Assembly: GCF_036186745.1 (NCBI RefSeq)
Contig: NZ_CP108086.1
Coordinates: forward strand, 682,001-746,000
Source: Microbispora hainanensis
Lineage (GTDB): Bacteria > Actinomycetota > Actinomycetes > Streptosporangiales > Streptosporangiaceae
Length of the DNA stretch: 64,000 nucleotides
Reading direction: 5' to 3'
Below, piece by piece: positions 47,345 to 56,018 of the stretch (its first letter is position 1; each line of letters begins with the position of its first letter). The position numbers and the translations under genes were made by a program. The notes beneath the pieces were generated by a model that was given only the letters and a program-made list of their open reading frames with translations, did no database searches and had not been told where the DNA came from.

Positions 47345-48017
47345 CGCCGAACAGCGCGCCCCACGGGTCGCGCAACACCGCCTCCCGCCCGTCGTCCGCC
47401 GCCTCGGCGACCCCGCCGCCCGCCCGTTGCGCGGCCAGGGCCGCCGAGTGCACGTCGTCCACGAGGAAGTAGGACACCCACTGAGGGGACGCGCCGGCCG
47501 GCACGCCGCGCAGCTCCCGTCCGGGCGCCGCCTGCTCCCCGAAGAGCCCGGCGTAGAACGCGCGGGCGCCGCCGGGATCGGCCACCCTCAGCTCGTGGCC
47601 GCAGGTCGCGCCGCACTCGTCGACCACGACGATGCCCTCCGCCCAGTGCCCCTGCCAGAAGCCGACCGACGCGCCCGTCGTGTCGACGGCGAACAGGAAC
47701 CGCCCGTTCTCCCCGGCCGGGAGCGGCCCGAGCACCACCGCGCCGCCGAGCTCCTTCACCCGCGCGGCCACCGCGTCGGCGTCCTTGGCCGCCAGGTAGG
47801 TGTTCCAGGTGGCCGTCAGCCCCCGCCCCGGCGGCACCTGGCCGAACCCTCCGACGACCTCCCCGGCCCGCCGCGCCAGGCGGTAGCCGTACTCCTCGGG
47901 CTCGTCGAAGGTCCAGCCGAACAGGGCCGCGTAGAAGTCCCGCGCACCCTCCGGGTCGGCCGCCATGTAGTCCACCCAGCAGGGCGAGCCCTGCGCGTAC
48001 GTCTCACGCCTGGGCAT
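47304..48017 (-). CDS. VOC superfamily (glyoxalase/dioxygenase-like) protein, two modules
   Basis: A 237-residue protein with two vicinal-oxygen-chelate modules: CWVDYMAADPEGARDFYAAL FGW in the first and CGHELRVADPGGARAFYAGL in the second. It resembles the 27 kDa antigen/hydroxylase-like VOC group. It overlaps the upstream hydrolase gene by 14 bases and is last in the amine oxidase-Rieske-hydrolase-VOC operon. Metal ligands are not certain, so it may be a binding or resistance protein rather than a dioxygenase. Confidence 0.83.
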   Translation of the reverse strand: MPRRETYAQGSPCWVDYMAADPEGARDFYAALFGWTFDEPEEYGYRLARRAGEVVGGFGQVPPGRGLTATWNTYLAAKDADAVAARVKELGGAVVLGPLPAGENGRFLFAVDTTGASVGFWQGHWAEGIVVVDECGATCGHELRVADPGGARAFYAGLFGEQAAPGRELRGVPAGASPQWVSYFLVDDVHSAALAAQRAGGGVAEAADDGREAVLRDPWGALFGVRDGRCRSGDGTR

Positions 48018-48789
48018 CCACCGGGCTCCTCTCCAGATGCGACCGGATGAGCCGCGCGGCGGCCTCCGGGCGTTCGATCAGGCACAGGTGACCGGCGTCC
48101 GCCATCTCGGCCACCCGGCAGCGGGGGACGAGCGCGCCCAGCCGCTCGGCGTTGGCCGCGAACGTCGGCATCTCGGCGTCCCCGACGAGCACCAGGGTGT
48201 CGGCCCTGATCGAGGCGAGCGCCTCGTCGGTGTGCGTGTGCCGGTGGAACGCCGCCATCGCGCCGGTGCGCAGCTCGTCCCAGCCATGCCGGGCGATGAC
48301 GGTCCGCAGGCTCGCCCGCAGCCGGGGGTGCGCCTCGGTGCCGCGGAAGATGTCGGGCGGGGAGGACATCCAGACGTCCGCAAGCGCGGCGCCGTCCGCG
48401 CCGATCCGCCGCAGCGCCATCAGCTCGCGATAACGCGGGGCCGTCCCCGGCTCGCTGGGGGCGCCCGCGATGGTGGGGGCCGCCACGACGAGACGCCGTA
48501 CGACGTCGGGGGCGTCGACGGCGAGCTGGATGCCCGCCAGCGACCCGAACGACAGGGCGACGACGTCGTGCGCGCCCTCGGCCCGCGCGACATCCGCGAT
48601 CTCGGCCGCGAGGCCCGGCAGCGTCGTGCCGGGCCGCATCGGGCCCGACCCTCCGTGGCCCGGCAGGTCGATGCCGACGTGGCGGCGTCCGGGTAGCAGC
48701 GCCCACAGGTCGCGCCAGGTGGTGGAGTCCATCGTGTAGCCGTGGATCCACAGCACGGCCGGGCCGCTCCCGATCGCGTGCACCCGCAT
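48004..48789 (-). CDS. alpha/beta hydrolase
   Basis: A 261-residue hydrolase: VLWIHGYTMDSTTW (oxyanion region), ALSFGSLAG at the nucleophile elbow (Ser80 in LSFGS), VLVGDAEMPTF (acid) and ADAGHLCLIERPE (His). It starts one base inside the Rieske gene stop (TGATG), so it is co-translated. It may cleave a C-C bond or ester formed by the upstream oxygenases (inference from operon context). Confidence 0.85.
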   Translation of the reverse strand: MRVHAIGSGPAVLWIHGYTMDSTTWRDLWALLPGRRHVGIDLPGHGGSGPMRPGTTLPGLAAEIADVARAEGAHDVVALSFGSLAGIQLAVDAPDVVRRLVVAAPTIAGAPSEPGTAPRYRELMALRRIGADGAALADVWMSSPPDIFRGTEAHPRLRASLRTVIARHGWDELRTGAMAAFHRHTHTDEALASIRADTLVLVGDAEMPTFAANAERLGALVPRCRVAEMADAGHLCLIERPEAAARLIRSHLERSPVDAQA

Positions 48790-49706
48790 CACGACGGCTC
48801 CCCGGTCGCCGAGGGGGTTCCGGCCGGCGGGACGGCGCCGAAGGTGGCGCAGAACCGGCGGAAGGCCAGCACCGGCCGGTCTCCGGCGTCGTAGCGCTGC
48901 GGCGCGTCCGGATCGAGGTGGTCCCAGACGACGCGGTCCTGCTCGAAGGCGTACTTCGCGCCGTGGACCAGCGCGTCGAGCGCCTCCGCGCGCTCCGGCC
49001 GCAGGGCGATGGCGACCCGCCCCACGCAGCCCTCGCGGGTGGGCACGGCGCCCGTGATGATCGTGTACGGCGCGTCGGCGGTGCCCAGCTCGGTCATGAC
49101 GAGGCTGGGGCTGAAGGCCCGGGCGTAGAACCGGGAGGCGAAGTCGAGCCGGCGCTCCCGCTCCCACGGCGGGGCCTTGGTGCGGAACTCCCCCTCGATC
49201 GCCATCTCGCCGTCCGGGCCGGGCGAGACCCGCATGCCGACCACCCGGGGCACGAGGTGCACCTGGTGGAAGTGCTCGGCGTCGAAGGCGTTCTCCACCA
49301 CGTATTCCGAGGGGACCGCCACCGGCTGGATCACCGCGCTCACCACGATGTTGCCGTCGGCCACCTCCTTGATGGCCCGCTGGAAACCGCGGTCGTCGTC
49401 CGCGGACAGCCGTACGAACACGGCCGCGCCCGCCCGCTCGACCGCGTATTCGGCGACCGACCAGCGCCGCGCCGTGTCGCCGAGGGACACCCGCTTGCCG
49501 TGGAAGGGACAGATCACGCAGTCGCCGTCCAGGGTGCCGCCGTGGCCCAGGGCCGCGCCCCGGTGCGGGCACAGCCCGTCGAACACGCGGACGCGCGACC
49601 CCTCCCGTACGGCGAGCAGCCTGCGCCCGCCGAGCATCAGGGGGTTCAGCCCCTCGGCGAGCTCCTCCTCGAACGCCAGCAGATACCAGCCCGTGTGCAC
49701 CTTCAT
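48789..49706 (-). CDS. Rieske non-heme iron oxygenase, alpha subunit type
   Basis: A 305-residue protein with a Rieske [2Fe-2S] site, CPHRG (Cys46, His48) and CPFHG (Cys66, His69). The mononuclear iron site is [12 protein letters not shown] (Asp142, His145, His150), with a plausible distal Asp in [11 protein letters not shown]. No ferredoxin or reductase gene is adjacent. It overlaps the amine oxidase (ATGA) and hydrolase genes. It is short for the family and lacks a typical KshA pattern, so the substrate is open. Confidence 0.88.
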   Translation of the reverse strand: MKVHTGWYLLAFEEELAEGLNPLMLGGRRLLAVREGSRVRVFDGLCPHRGAALGHGGTLDGDCVICPFHGKRVSLGDTARRWSVAEYAVERAGAAVFVRLSADDDRGFQRAIKEVADGNIVVSAVIQPVAVPSEYVVENAFDAEHFHQVHLVPRVVGMRVSPGPDGEMAIEGEFRTKAPPWERERRLDFASRFYARAFSPSLVMTELGTADAPYTIITGAVPTREGCVGRVAIALRPERAEALDALVHGAKYAFEQDRVVWDHLDPDAPQRYDAGDRPVLAFRRFCATFGAVPPAGTPSATGEPS

Positions 49707-50887
49707 CGCCCTACCGCCTCCAGCACCTCTCCGGCCGCGCGGTCACCGCTGGCCATGGCCGCCTGCACCATCGGGACGCCGGGGGCCGTGGCCTCTCCGG
49801 CGAAGAACACCGTCGCGCCCATCGGCTCCGCCCACGCCGCCCGCGCCCACAGCGCGCCGACCCGGGGATAGGTGAACGCTCCGGTCGCCCAGGCGTCCGC
49901 TCCCCAGTCGGCCGCCTCGACGTGCTCGGGCCGGGCGTTCCCGGCCCAGGGCAGCACCCGGCCCAGCGGGGGCGGCCCTTCGCGGGCCGCCTCGCGCGCC
50001 CGCGCGGCGGCCCTCGCCTTGGCCACCACCAGGACGCGTGTGCTGCCCGCGGTGCAGGTGACGAAGCCCAGGCCGCCCTCGGCGTCGAACACGACGGCCG
50101 ACTCGGGGGCGGGCCGCGACAGCGTCACCACCCCGCACCAGGCGTCGCCGAGGCGCAGCGACTCGGCCGCCGCCCGCTTGCGGTCCGGCAGGCCCGCGAT
50201 CGTGAGCGTCCCGTCCGCGACCACGGGCGGGGGCACGGTCACCACCGCCGCCGCGGCCGTCACCGCGCCGTCGTCGAGACGGGCCTCCACCCGGCCAGGC
50301 GACCAGGCGATGCTCCTGGCCGGGCAGCCGGGCCGTACGTCGAGGCCGTGGGCGAGCGCGCCGGGCAGCCGGTCGAATCCGCCGCGTATGGCGTAGCGGC
50401 CCTCGCCGACGTCGTCGGCGAGGCGTCCGGCGGCCATGCCCGCCGCGCTGAGCGACTCGGGGTCGGCCGCCCAGTTCTGCCGCAGCCATTCGGCCTGGTC
50501 TCCGGAGACGAGCCGCCCCGCGACGGGCACGTCCTCGCCCGGGTCGCGCAGCAGGCTCTGCTCGACGGCCCACGGCGGCTGTCCGCGCCGGGCGAGCACG
50601 CCCAGCGGCAGCACCCTGCCCTCCGCGGCGACGAGGGCCTTGCCGGGCCGCACCGGCTCGGCCGCGTCCGGTTCGAGCACGTCCCAGACGGGGTTGCGGT
50701 CGCCGTGGACGACCTGCGCGCCGAGCTCCATCTCCGGCCCGCCGTCGGCGGGCCGGTGGGTGCGCACCCGCCCGCCGACGCGGTCTCTGGCTTCCAGCAC
50801 CGTGACGGTCAGACCGGCGGCGCGCAGCCGCCGCGCGGCGGTCAGGCCGCTGACGCCCGCGCCCACAACCACTACATCGACCCGCAT
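49703..50887 (-). CDS. FAD-dependent amine oxidase family protein
   Basis: A 394-residue flavoprotein. The N-terminal dinucleotide fold is [20 protein letters not shown] with E at the end of strand 2 ([16 protein letters not shown]). The C-terminal FAD motif is [20 protein letters not shown]. These match the monoamine oxidase/desaturase superfamily. ATG 50887 follows GGGAGG by six bases. First gene of a four-gene oxidative operon, divergent from a P450 across an array of 15-bp repeats. Substrate could be an amine or a desaturation target. Confidence 0.87.
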   Translation of the reverse strand: MRVDVVVVGAGVSGLTAARRLRAAGLTVTVLEARDRVGGRVRTHRPADGGPEMELGAQVVHGDRNPVWDVLEPDAAEPVRPGKALVAAEGRVLPLGVLARRGQPPWAVEQSLLRDPGEDVPVAGRLVSGDQAEWLRQNWAADPESLSAAGMAAGRLADDVGEGRYAIRGGFDRLPGALAHGLDVRPGCPARSIAWSPGRVEARLDDGAVTAAAAVVTVPPPVVADGTLTIAGLPDRKRAAAESLRLGDAWCGVVTLSRPAPESAVVFDAEGGLGFVTCTAGSTRVLVVAKARAAARAREAAREGPPPLGRVLPWAGNARPEHVEAADWGADAWATGAFTYPRVGALWARAAWAEPMGATVFFAGEATAPGVPMVQAAMASGDRAAGEVLEAVGR

Positions 50888-50970
50888 CGCTGCCTCCCAT
50901 GCGCCCGTCCGGTCCGCAGTTGTTCGCATTCATCCCGGCGGCGACGGCTCTGTAGTAGCGTGGCCGTGCC

Positions 50971-51030
50971 GTGATCTTGTGACTTGTGATCGTGCGACTC
51001 GTGATCTTGTGACTCGTGATCTTGTGACCT
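50971..51030. repeat. four tandem 15-bp repeats in the amine oxidase/P450 divergent promoter
   Basis: Four contiguous 15-base units of consensus GTGATCTTGTGACTC at 50971, 50986, 51001 and 51016. Units 1 and 3 differ at one base; unit 2 has two changes from unit 3. They end 19 bases before the P450 start codon. Iteron-like operators for a cluster regulator are plausible. Confidence 0.85.
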
Positions 51031-51049
51031 CAGCCCCAGGGGATCGCCG

Positions 51050-52213
51050 ATGACCGCTTTCCGCCGGCTTCCGGCCGGTCTGGCCCATCCGTTCTCGCCG
51101 GCCGGCAGGTCCGACCCGTATCCGGCGTACGACTGGCTGCGGGCCAACGATCCGGTCCACTTCGACGTCACGACCCGGATGTGGCTGCTCACGGCACACG
51201 AGCACGTCGCGAGCGCGCTCAAGGACCCCCGGTTCTCGGCCGAGCTGGGGCAGCGCGAGCGGGTGCGCGACGACGACCTGCCCGCCTCGATGCTGACCAC
51301 CGACCCGCCCGACCACAACCGGCTGCGCGCCCCCGGCATGGCCCTGCTCGGCCCCGCCGCGGTGCGCGAGCTCGCCACCGGCATCACCGCCGTCGTGGAC
51401 GGCCTGCTCGACGGGCTGGCGGGCGAGATCGAGGTCACCCGTGACCTGGGTGAGCCGTTCGCGACCGGCGTGCTCGCGCGGACGCTGCTCGTGCCGCGCG
51501 AGGACGAGGCGGCCTTCGCCGACCTGGCGCGGCGGGCCTCGGTCAACCTCGACCCGCTGGCGGGGCCCCAGGCCGCGCGGGAGGGCCGCGTCGCGATGGG
51601 CGAGCTGACCCGTTTTCTCGACGCGCACGTGGCGCGCGGGCCCGGCGGGTCGATCGCGCGGCTGGCCGCGGACGAACGGCTGACGCGGCCCGAGATGCTG
51701 GGCATCCTCTCGCTGGCCGTCGTCGGCGGCTGGCGCCCGCTGGCCGAGATGGTGGGCAACGCGCTGTTCTGGCTGCTGCCGCGCCCCGAGGCACTGGCGG
51801 CGCTGCGGGAGGGCGGCGACGACGTCGCCCGTACGGCGGTCGACGAGCTGCTGCGGCTGGAGGCGCCGATCCCCTTCACGGCGAGGGTGACGACGGCGGA
51901 GGTGTCCTTCGGGGACGCGGTCATCCCCGCCGGCGCGCGGGTGCTCGCCGTGGTCGCGGCGGCCAACCGGGACCCGGCCGTCTTCGACCACCCCCACGAC
52001 CTGGTGCCGACCCGGTCTCCCAATCCCCACCTCGCCTTCGGCGCCGGCACCCACTTCTGCCTGGGCGCGCCCCTCGTCCGGCAGGCCGGCGCGCTGCTGC
52101 TGCGCGGCCTGGCCGGACGTTTCCCCGCGATCCGCGCGGACGGCGCCCCGCCCGCCTGGGCGCCCGTGCTCGTGCCGCGCCGGCTGGGCGAGTTCCGGGT
52201 CCGGCTCTCCTGA
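51050..52213 (+). CDS. cytochrome P450 lacking the I-helix acid-alcohol pair
   Basis: A 387-residue bacterial P450. The heme ligand is in FGAGTHFCLGAPL (Cys337) and the ExxR motif is Glu266-Arg269. In the I-helix the usual AGxxT oxygen-activation motif reads VVGGWRPLAEM: the acid position is Arg229 and the Thr position Pro230. This suggests atypical chemistry such as peroxide use, reduction, or substrate-assisted protonation. It is divergent from the amine oxidase-Rieske operon and convergent with the ABC-2 exporter (3 bases apart). Confidence 0.88.
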   Translation: MTAFRRLPAGLAHPFSPAGRSDPYPAYDWLRANDPVHFDVTTRMWLLTAHEHVASALKDPRFSAELGQRERVRDDDLPASMLTTDPPDHNRLRAPGMALLGPAAVRELATGITAVVDGLLDGLAGEIEVTRDLGEPFATGVLARTLLVPREDEAAFADLARRASVNLDPLAGPQAAREGRVAMGELTRFLDAHVARGPGGSIARLAADERLTRPEMLGILSLAVVGGWRPLAEMVGNALFWLLPRPEALAALREGGDDVARTAVDELLRLEAPIPFTARVTTAEVSFGDAVIPAGARVLAVVAAANRDPAVFDHPHDLVPTRSPNPHLAFGAGTHFCLGAPLVRQAGALLLRGLAGRFPAIRADGAPPAWAPVLVPRRLGEFRVRLS

Positions 52214-52216
52214 GCG

Positions 52217-53071
52217 TCAGCGGACGTTGGGCCCGCGCCAGCGGAAGGTCAGGAAGCTCAGCGCGAGCCCGGCCAGGCACCACGCGGCCAGCACGAGCGC
52301 CACGCGGTCGAGCTCCCAGACGCCCGCCGGCTCGACGTGGGCGAAGTCGTTGGGCAGGAATACCGAGCGCAGCCCCTGGGTCATCCACTTGAGCGGGAAC
52401 AGCGCCGCGACCGTCTGCATCCACGCCGGCAACTGGCTGTAGGGGAAGAACACCCCCGAGATGAACTGCAGCACCAGGAACGGCAGCGTGACGATGGCCG
52501 AGGCCGACCTGGCGTTGGGGATGACCGAGCTGAACGCCACGGCCAGCAGCGTGCAGGCCACCCCGCCGAGCAGCAGCACCCACACGAGCGTCTCCCACCG
52601 GGCGGCGGTCGAGGGCAGCGGCAGCCCGAACGCCAGCACGGCCACCGCGAGCAGCAGCACCGTCTCCAGGGTGCCGGTCACGGCCACCCTGACCACCTTG
52701 CCGACGAAGTAGGCCGACTTCGGCATCGGGCTGGAGGCCAGCCGGCGGATCATCCCGGTGTCGCGCTCGATGGCGACGCTGATGGCCAGCCCGTTGAAGC
52801 TGACGCTCATCACGCCGCAGGCGATGATGCCCGCGATGAACATCTGCTTGAAGTCCGTGTGGGTGCCGGGCACGGTCCCCGAGAAGATGGAGCCGAGCAC
52901 GACCAGCAGCACGATGGGCAGCAGCAGCGTGAAGACCAGCGACTGCCGGTTGCGGAAGAACGACTTGAGCTCGACCGACGAACGCGAGACGGCCGCCCGC
53001 CACAGGATCGAGCGGGCGGGATTCAGCACCATCCCGCTCTCCTGGGTGAGGACCGCGTCGGGAGCGTTCAT
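52217..53071 (-). CDS. ABC-2 type transporter permease
   Basis: A 284-residue ABC-2 permease (DrrB-like) with six hydrophobic helices. The ABC2 signature region is FISGVFFPYSQLPAWMQTVA and LFPLKWMTQGLRSVF. It starts one base inside the ATPase stop (TGATG). It is the third gene after the RiPP precursor on the same strand, consistent with product export or self-protection. Confidence 0.9.
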   Translation of the reverse strand: MNAPDAVLTQESGMVLNPARSILWRAAVSRSSVELKSFFRNRQSLVFTLLLPIVLLVVLGSIFSGTVPGTHTDFKQMFIAGIIACGVMSVSFNGLAISVAIERDTGMIRRLASSPMPKSAYFVGKVVRVAVTGTLETVLLLAVAVLAFGLPLPSTAARWETLVWVLLLGGVACTLLAVAFSSVIPNARSASAIVTLPFLVLQFISGVFFPYSQLPAWMQTVAALFPLKWMTQGLRSVFLPNDFAHVEPAGVWELDRVALVLAAWCLAGLALSFLTFRWRGPNVR

Positions 53072-54015
53072 CACACGACACCGCCTTCCTGGTTGCTCCG
53101 GATGAGGTCCAGGTAGATCTCCTCCAGCGACGGCCGGTGGATGCGCAGGTCCGGCAGCTCGCGCACGCCGGAGGCGGCCGCCCAGGGCAGCAGCGCGGCC
53201 ATGGCCTCGGTGGGGTGGTGCGTGCGTACGACCACCAGGCCCTCCGCCTCCTCCACCACGGCGTCGTCCGGCAGCGTGGGCAGGCTCGCGGCGAGCCCGT
53301 CCGTCCTGGTGAAACTGACGGCGGCGGGTGTCGCGCGCCTGCCGCCCAGCTCGGCGACCGGGCCCGACTCGACGACCCGCCCCCCGACGATGACGGCCGC
53401 CCGCTGCGCGAGCGCCTCGACCTCGTCCAGGTAGTGGGTGGTGAGCACGGTCGTCTTGCCACGGTCGGCGAAGTAGCGGACGAGGTCCCACGCCTCCCTG
53501 CGGGCGACGGGGTCGAGTCCCGTCGTCGGCTCGTCCAGGAAGATGAGATCGGGGTCTCCGACGACGCCGACCGCGACGTCGAGCCGCCGCGCCTGCCCGC
53601 CGGAGAGCGACTGCGCCTGCTTGCGCGCCTGTTTGCCGAGGCCGACCATGTCGATCACCTCGGCCACCGGCAGCGGCGCGGGGTAGAACGCCGCGAAGTG
53701 CTCGACCACCTCGCGCACGGTCAGGTCGGTGTACGCGCCCGTGGTCTGGGGGACGACGCCGATCCTGGCGCGCCACTCGGGCGCGTCCTCGGCCGGATCG
53801 CGGCCGAGGACGCGCACGTCGCCGGATGTCCGCCGGCGAACCCCCACCAGGATCTCCACCGTGGTGGTCTTGCCGGCGCCGTTCGGCCCGAGGAGGGCGA
53901 AGACCTCGCCGCTCCGCACGTCGAGGTCCACCTCCTCGACCGCGTTCACCGGGCCGTACCGCTTGCGCAGGGAGCGCACGTGGACGGGGTTCGCCTGCTC
54001 GGCGACCATGGACAT
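53071..54015 (-). CDS. ABC-2 type transporter ATP-binding protein (DrrA-like)
   Basis: A 314-residue ATPase. Walker A is GPNGAGKTTT, the signature LSGGQARRLDVAVGVVG, Walker B LIFLDEPTTGLDP and the H-loop LTTHYLDEVEA. The C-terminal extension resembles DrrA-type exporters. ATG 54015 follows GGAGGG by seven bases and lies 42 bases after the RiPP precursor stop, so it is probably co-transcribed with the precursor. Confidence 0.91.
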   Translation of the reverse strand: MSMVAEQANPVHVRSLRKRYGPVNAVEEVDLDVRSGEVFALLGPNGAGKTTTVEILVGVRRRTSGDVRVLGRDPAEDAPEWRARIGVVPQTTGAYTDLTVREVVEHFAAFYPAPLPVAEVIDMVGLGKQARKQAQSLSGGQARRLDVAVGVVGDPDLIFLDEPTTGLDPVARREAWDLVRYFADRGKTTVLTTHYLDEVEALAQRAAVIVGGRVVESGPVAELGGRRATPAAVSFTRTDGLAASLPTLPDDAVVEEAEGLVVVRTHHPTEAMAALLPWAAASGVRELPDLRIHRPSLEEIYLDLIRSNQEGGVV

Positions 54016-54057
54016 GGCCTAGCCCTCCGAGTGGTGGTGGTGACGGTCAGGTGACGA

Positions 54058-54450
54058 TCAGGTGCAGCAGCAGCAGGGGCAGCAGCAGCAGTTGATGTCG
54101 ATCGCCTCGACCGCGGACGCGCCGGCGGCGATGGAGTCGAGGTCGCCCTCGCTCAGCTCGGCCATGTCGACCTGAGGCGTCTCGGGGATGTGCAGCTCGA
54201 AGCGGCCCGTCTCGAGGCCCCTCTCCCAGAGCGCGACCTGCACCTCGATGTTGCTGTCGTGGTGGCCTTCGGGAATGTTGCGGACGAGGACGACCTCGGC
54301 TCCAGCGGGCAGCTCCAGCCCGGACTCGGCGAGAGCCGCGCGGGGGTCGGAGTCCAGCCGCGCCGAGTATTCCTCACTCGACCACGCGGTGATGAGAACG
54401 CGGGTGTAGGCGTTCACGAATTCCGCGCGCTGTCTGGGGTCCAAAGACAT
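54058..54450 (-). CDS. NHLP-leader TOMM/RiPP precursor peptide with poly-cysteine core
   Basis: A 130-residue precursor. Residues 1 to about 110 form a nitrile-hydratase-alpha-like leader (NHLP): ITAWSSEEYSARLDSDPRAA then LAESGLELPAGAEVVLV. They end in LSEGDLDSIAAG, a double-glycine-type cleavage region (here Ala-Ala-Gly). The 20-residue core finishes IDINCCCCPCCCCT, eight cysteines in two blocks of four around a proline. Such cysteines are classical targets for cyclodehydration to thiazolines and oxidation to thiazoles by YcaO/SagB-type enzymes; a SagB homologue and NHLM exporters lie at 57-64 kb. ATG 54450 follows GGGAGG. Divergent from the P450-methyltransferase operon. Confidence 0.92.
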   Translation of the reverse strand: MSLDPRQRAEFVNAYTRVLITAWSSEEYSARLDSDPRAALAESGLELPAGAEVVLVRNIPEGHHDSNIEVQVALWERGLETGRFELHIPETPQVDMAELSEGDLDSIAAGASAVEAIDINCCCCPCCCCT

Positions 54451-54608
54451 TGCCTGCCTCCCGGCTTTCTTTACGGCGATGTCCGCCGCTTTCGAAATGA
54501 AGTCTTACACGGCGATGCGGGAACGGCACAGACTTAATTTTCCCGCCGCCGGCATAAGTATTGAGGCCTCGAACGGCGCGGACTATGCTCCGATCAGGAA
54601 ATATCACC

Positions 54609-54661
54609 GAGTACGTATTCGCAGTCGATCGCATGCGCAATTCATAAGCGAATACGTATTC
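54609..54661. promoter_or_regulatory. paired palindromic operators GARTACGTATTC
   Basis: GAGTACGTATTC (54609-54620) and the perfect palindrome GAATACGTATTC (54650-54661) lie 41 bases apart, about four helical turns, and 20 bases before the P450 start. The segments TACGTATTCGC and GCGAATACGTA (54612-54622, 54648-54658) form a larger perfect 11-bp inverted repeat. The 230-base region 54451-54680 is AT-rich for this genome and must carry the promoters of both the precursor and the P450 operon. Confidence 0.7.
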
Positions 54662-54680
54662 AGAAAAAGTGAGGGTGGGC

Positions 54681-56018
54681 ATGGCCGATACGCACAGCGG
54701 TTACGTATCCCTGCCGCCGGGTCCGGACGGCGCCCAGAGTCTGCGCAGCATGCGGGAGGACCCGCTGCGCTTCGTCACCGAGATGGCCGCCTGGGGCGAC
54801 GTGACGAGACACGAGGCCGAGGGCGCGCCCGTCTACATGCTGCACCGGCCCGACCTGGCCCGGCACGTGCTGAAGGACAACGGCGCCAACTACACCAAGG
54901 ACCGCACGCCCGACGACGACATGCTGCGCCCTCTGCTCGGCAACGGCCTGCTGACCAGCGGCGGCGAGGAGTGGGCCAGGCAGCGCAAGATGATCGCCCC
55001 GGCCTTCCGCCCGACGGAGGTCGAGCGGTTCGACCAGATCATGACCGACGCCGCGGCCCACCTGGCCGAACGGTGGCGGCGGGCCGGCGAGAACGGCGAG
55101 GCCGTACGCGTCGACCACGACCTGACCGCGCTCACGCTCACCGTCATCGCGCGGGCCATGCTCGGCGCGGACATCGCGGGCGTCGGCGACGGCTTCGGGC
55201 GGGCGGTCGACGAGGTCAACCGCTTCATCGGGCACTTCGACCCCGCCTCCGAGGGAGGCGGACGGGAGGGGTTCCGCCGGGCTAAGGCGTTCCTCGACGC
55301 CGTCACCCGCACGATCGTGGCCGCCCGCCGGGCCACCGGCCAGGAGAACGACGACCTGCTCGGCGCGATGCTGGCCTCGGGGCACGCGATGACCGCGACC
55401 GACCTGCGCGACCAGGTGCTGACGATCGTCATGGCCGGCCACGAGACCACGGCCAAGGCCCTGACCTGGACGCTCTACCTCCTCGACCGTCATCCCGGCG
55501 CGGCCCGGGCCGTACGCGCGGAGGTGGACGAGGTGCTGGGCGGCGGCCGCACCCCCACCGCCGCCGACCTGCCCCGGCTGACCGCCTGCCAGCGGGCGAT
55601 CAAGGAGGCCATGCGGCTGTATCCGCCCGTGTGGCTCATCTCCCGGCGCTCCGTCGAGGCCGACGTCGTCGGCGGATACGCCATACCTTCGGGCACGCTG
55701 GTGTGCGTCAGCCCATACGTACTCCACCGGGATCCTCGGTACTGGCCCGACCCGGAGACGTACGCACCGGACCGGTTCGCGGCCGAGCACACCCACGCCG
55801 GGCACCAGTACCTCCCCTTCGGCGGCGGCCCGCGGGTGTGCGTCGGCCGCCATTTCGCGCTGGTCGAGGCCACGCTCGTGCTGGCCGTGCTGCTGCGCGC
55901 CGTGCGCCCCGAGCTCGTCCCCGGCTTCCCGGTCGAGCCCGAGGCCCTGGTCACGCTGCGCCCCCGGCACGGCATGCTCATGGTCCCGCGCCCCCGGGAC
56001 GGGCGGAGCGAGCCGTGA
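54681..56018 (+). CDS. cytochrome P450 of the RiPP cluster
   Basis: A 445-residue P450 of the bacterial CYP102/CYP4-like type. The I-helix is MAGHETTAKAL (Glu255, Thr256), ExxR is KEAMR and the heme motif is FGGGPRVCVGRHFA (Cys387). All catalytic elements are intact. ATG 54681 follows GAGGGTGG; a GTG 12 bases earlier is in frame. First gene of a three-gene operon divergent from the precursor, so it probably oxidises the modified peptide. No redox partner gene is seen nearby. Confidence 0.9.
   Translation: MADTHSGYVSLPPGPDGAQSLRSMREDPLRFVTEMAAWGDVTRHEAEGAPVYMLHRPDLARHVLKDNGANYTKDRTPDDDMLRPLLGNGLLTSGGEEWARQRKMIAPAFRPTEVERFDQIMTDAAAHLAERWRRAGENGEAVRVDHDLTALTLTVIARAMLGADIAGVGDGFGRAVDEVNRFIGHFDPASEGGGREGFRRAKAFLDAVTRTIVAARRATGQENDDLLGAMLASGHAMTATDLRDQVLTIVMAGHETTAKALTWTLYLLDRHPGAARAVRAEVDEVLGGGRTPTAADLPRLTACQRAIKEAMRLYPPVWLISRRSVEADVVGGYAIPSGTLVCVSPYVLHRDPRYWPDPETYAPDRFAAEHTHAGHQYLPFGGGPRVCVGRHFALVEATLVLAVLLRAVRPELVPGFPVEPEALVTLRPRHGMLMVPRPRDGRSEP

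Noticed and set aside
50971-51030. CRISPR array from the four 15-bp repeats
   Set aside because: Units are contiguous with no spacers and too short for CRISPR repeats.
54058-54090. Poly-Cys end of the precursor as a trinucleotide slippage artefact
   Set aside because: It is in frame with a well-formed NHLP leader, has a good ribosome binding site and sits in a SagB/NHLM context, so it is very likely a true core.
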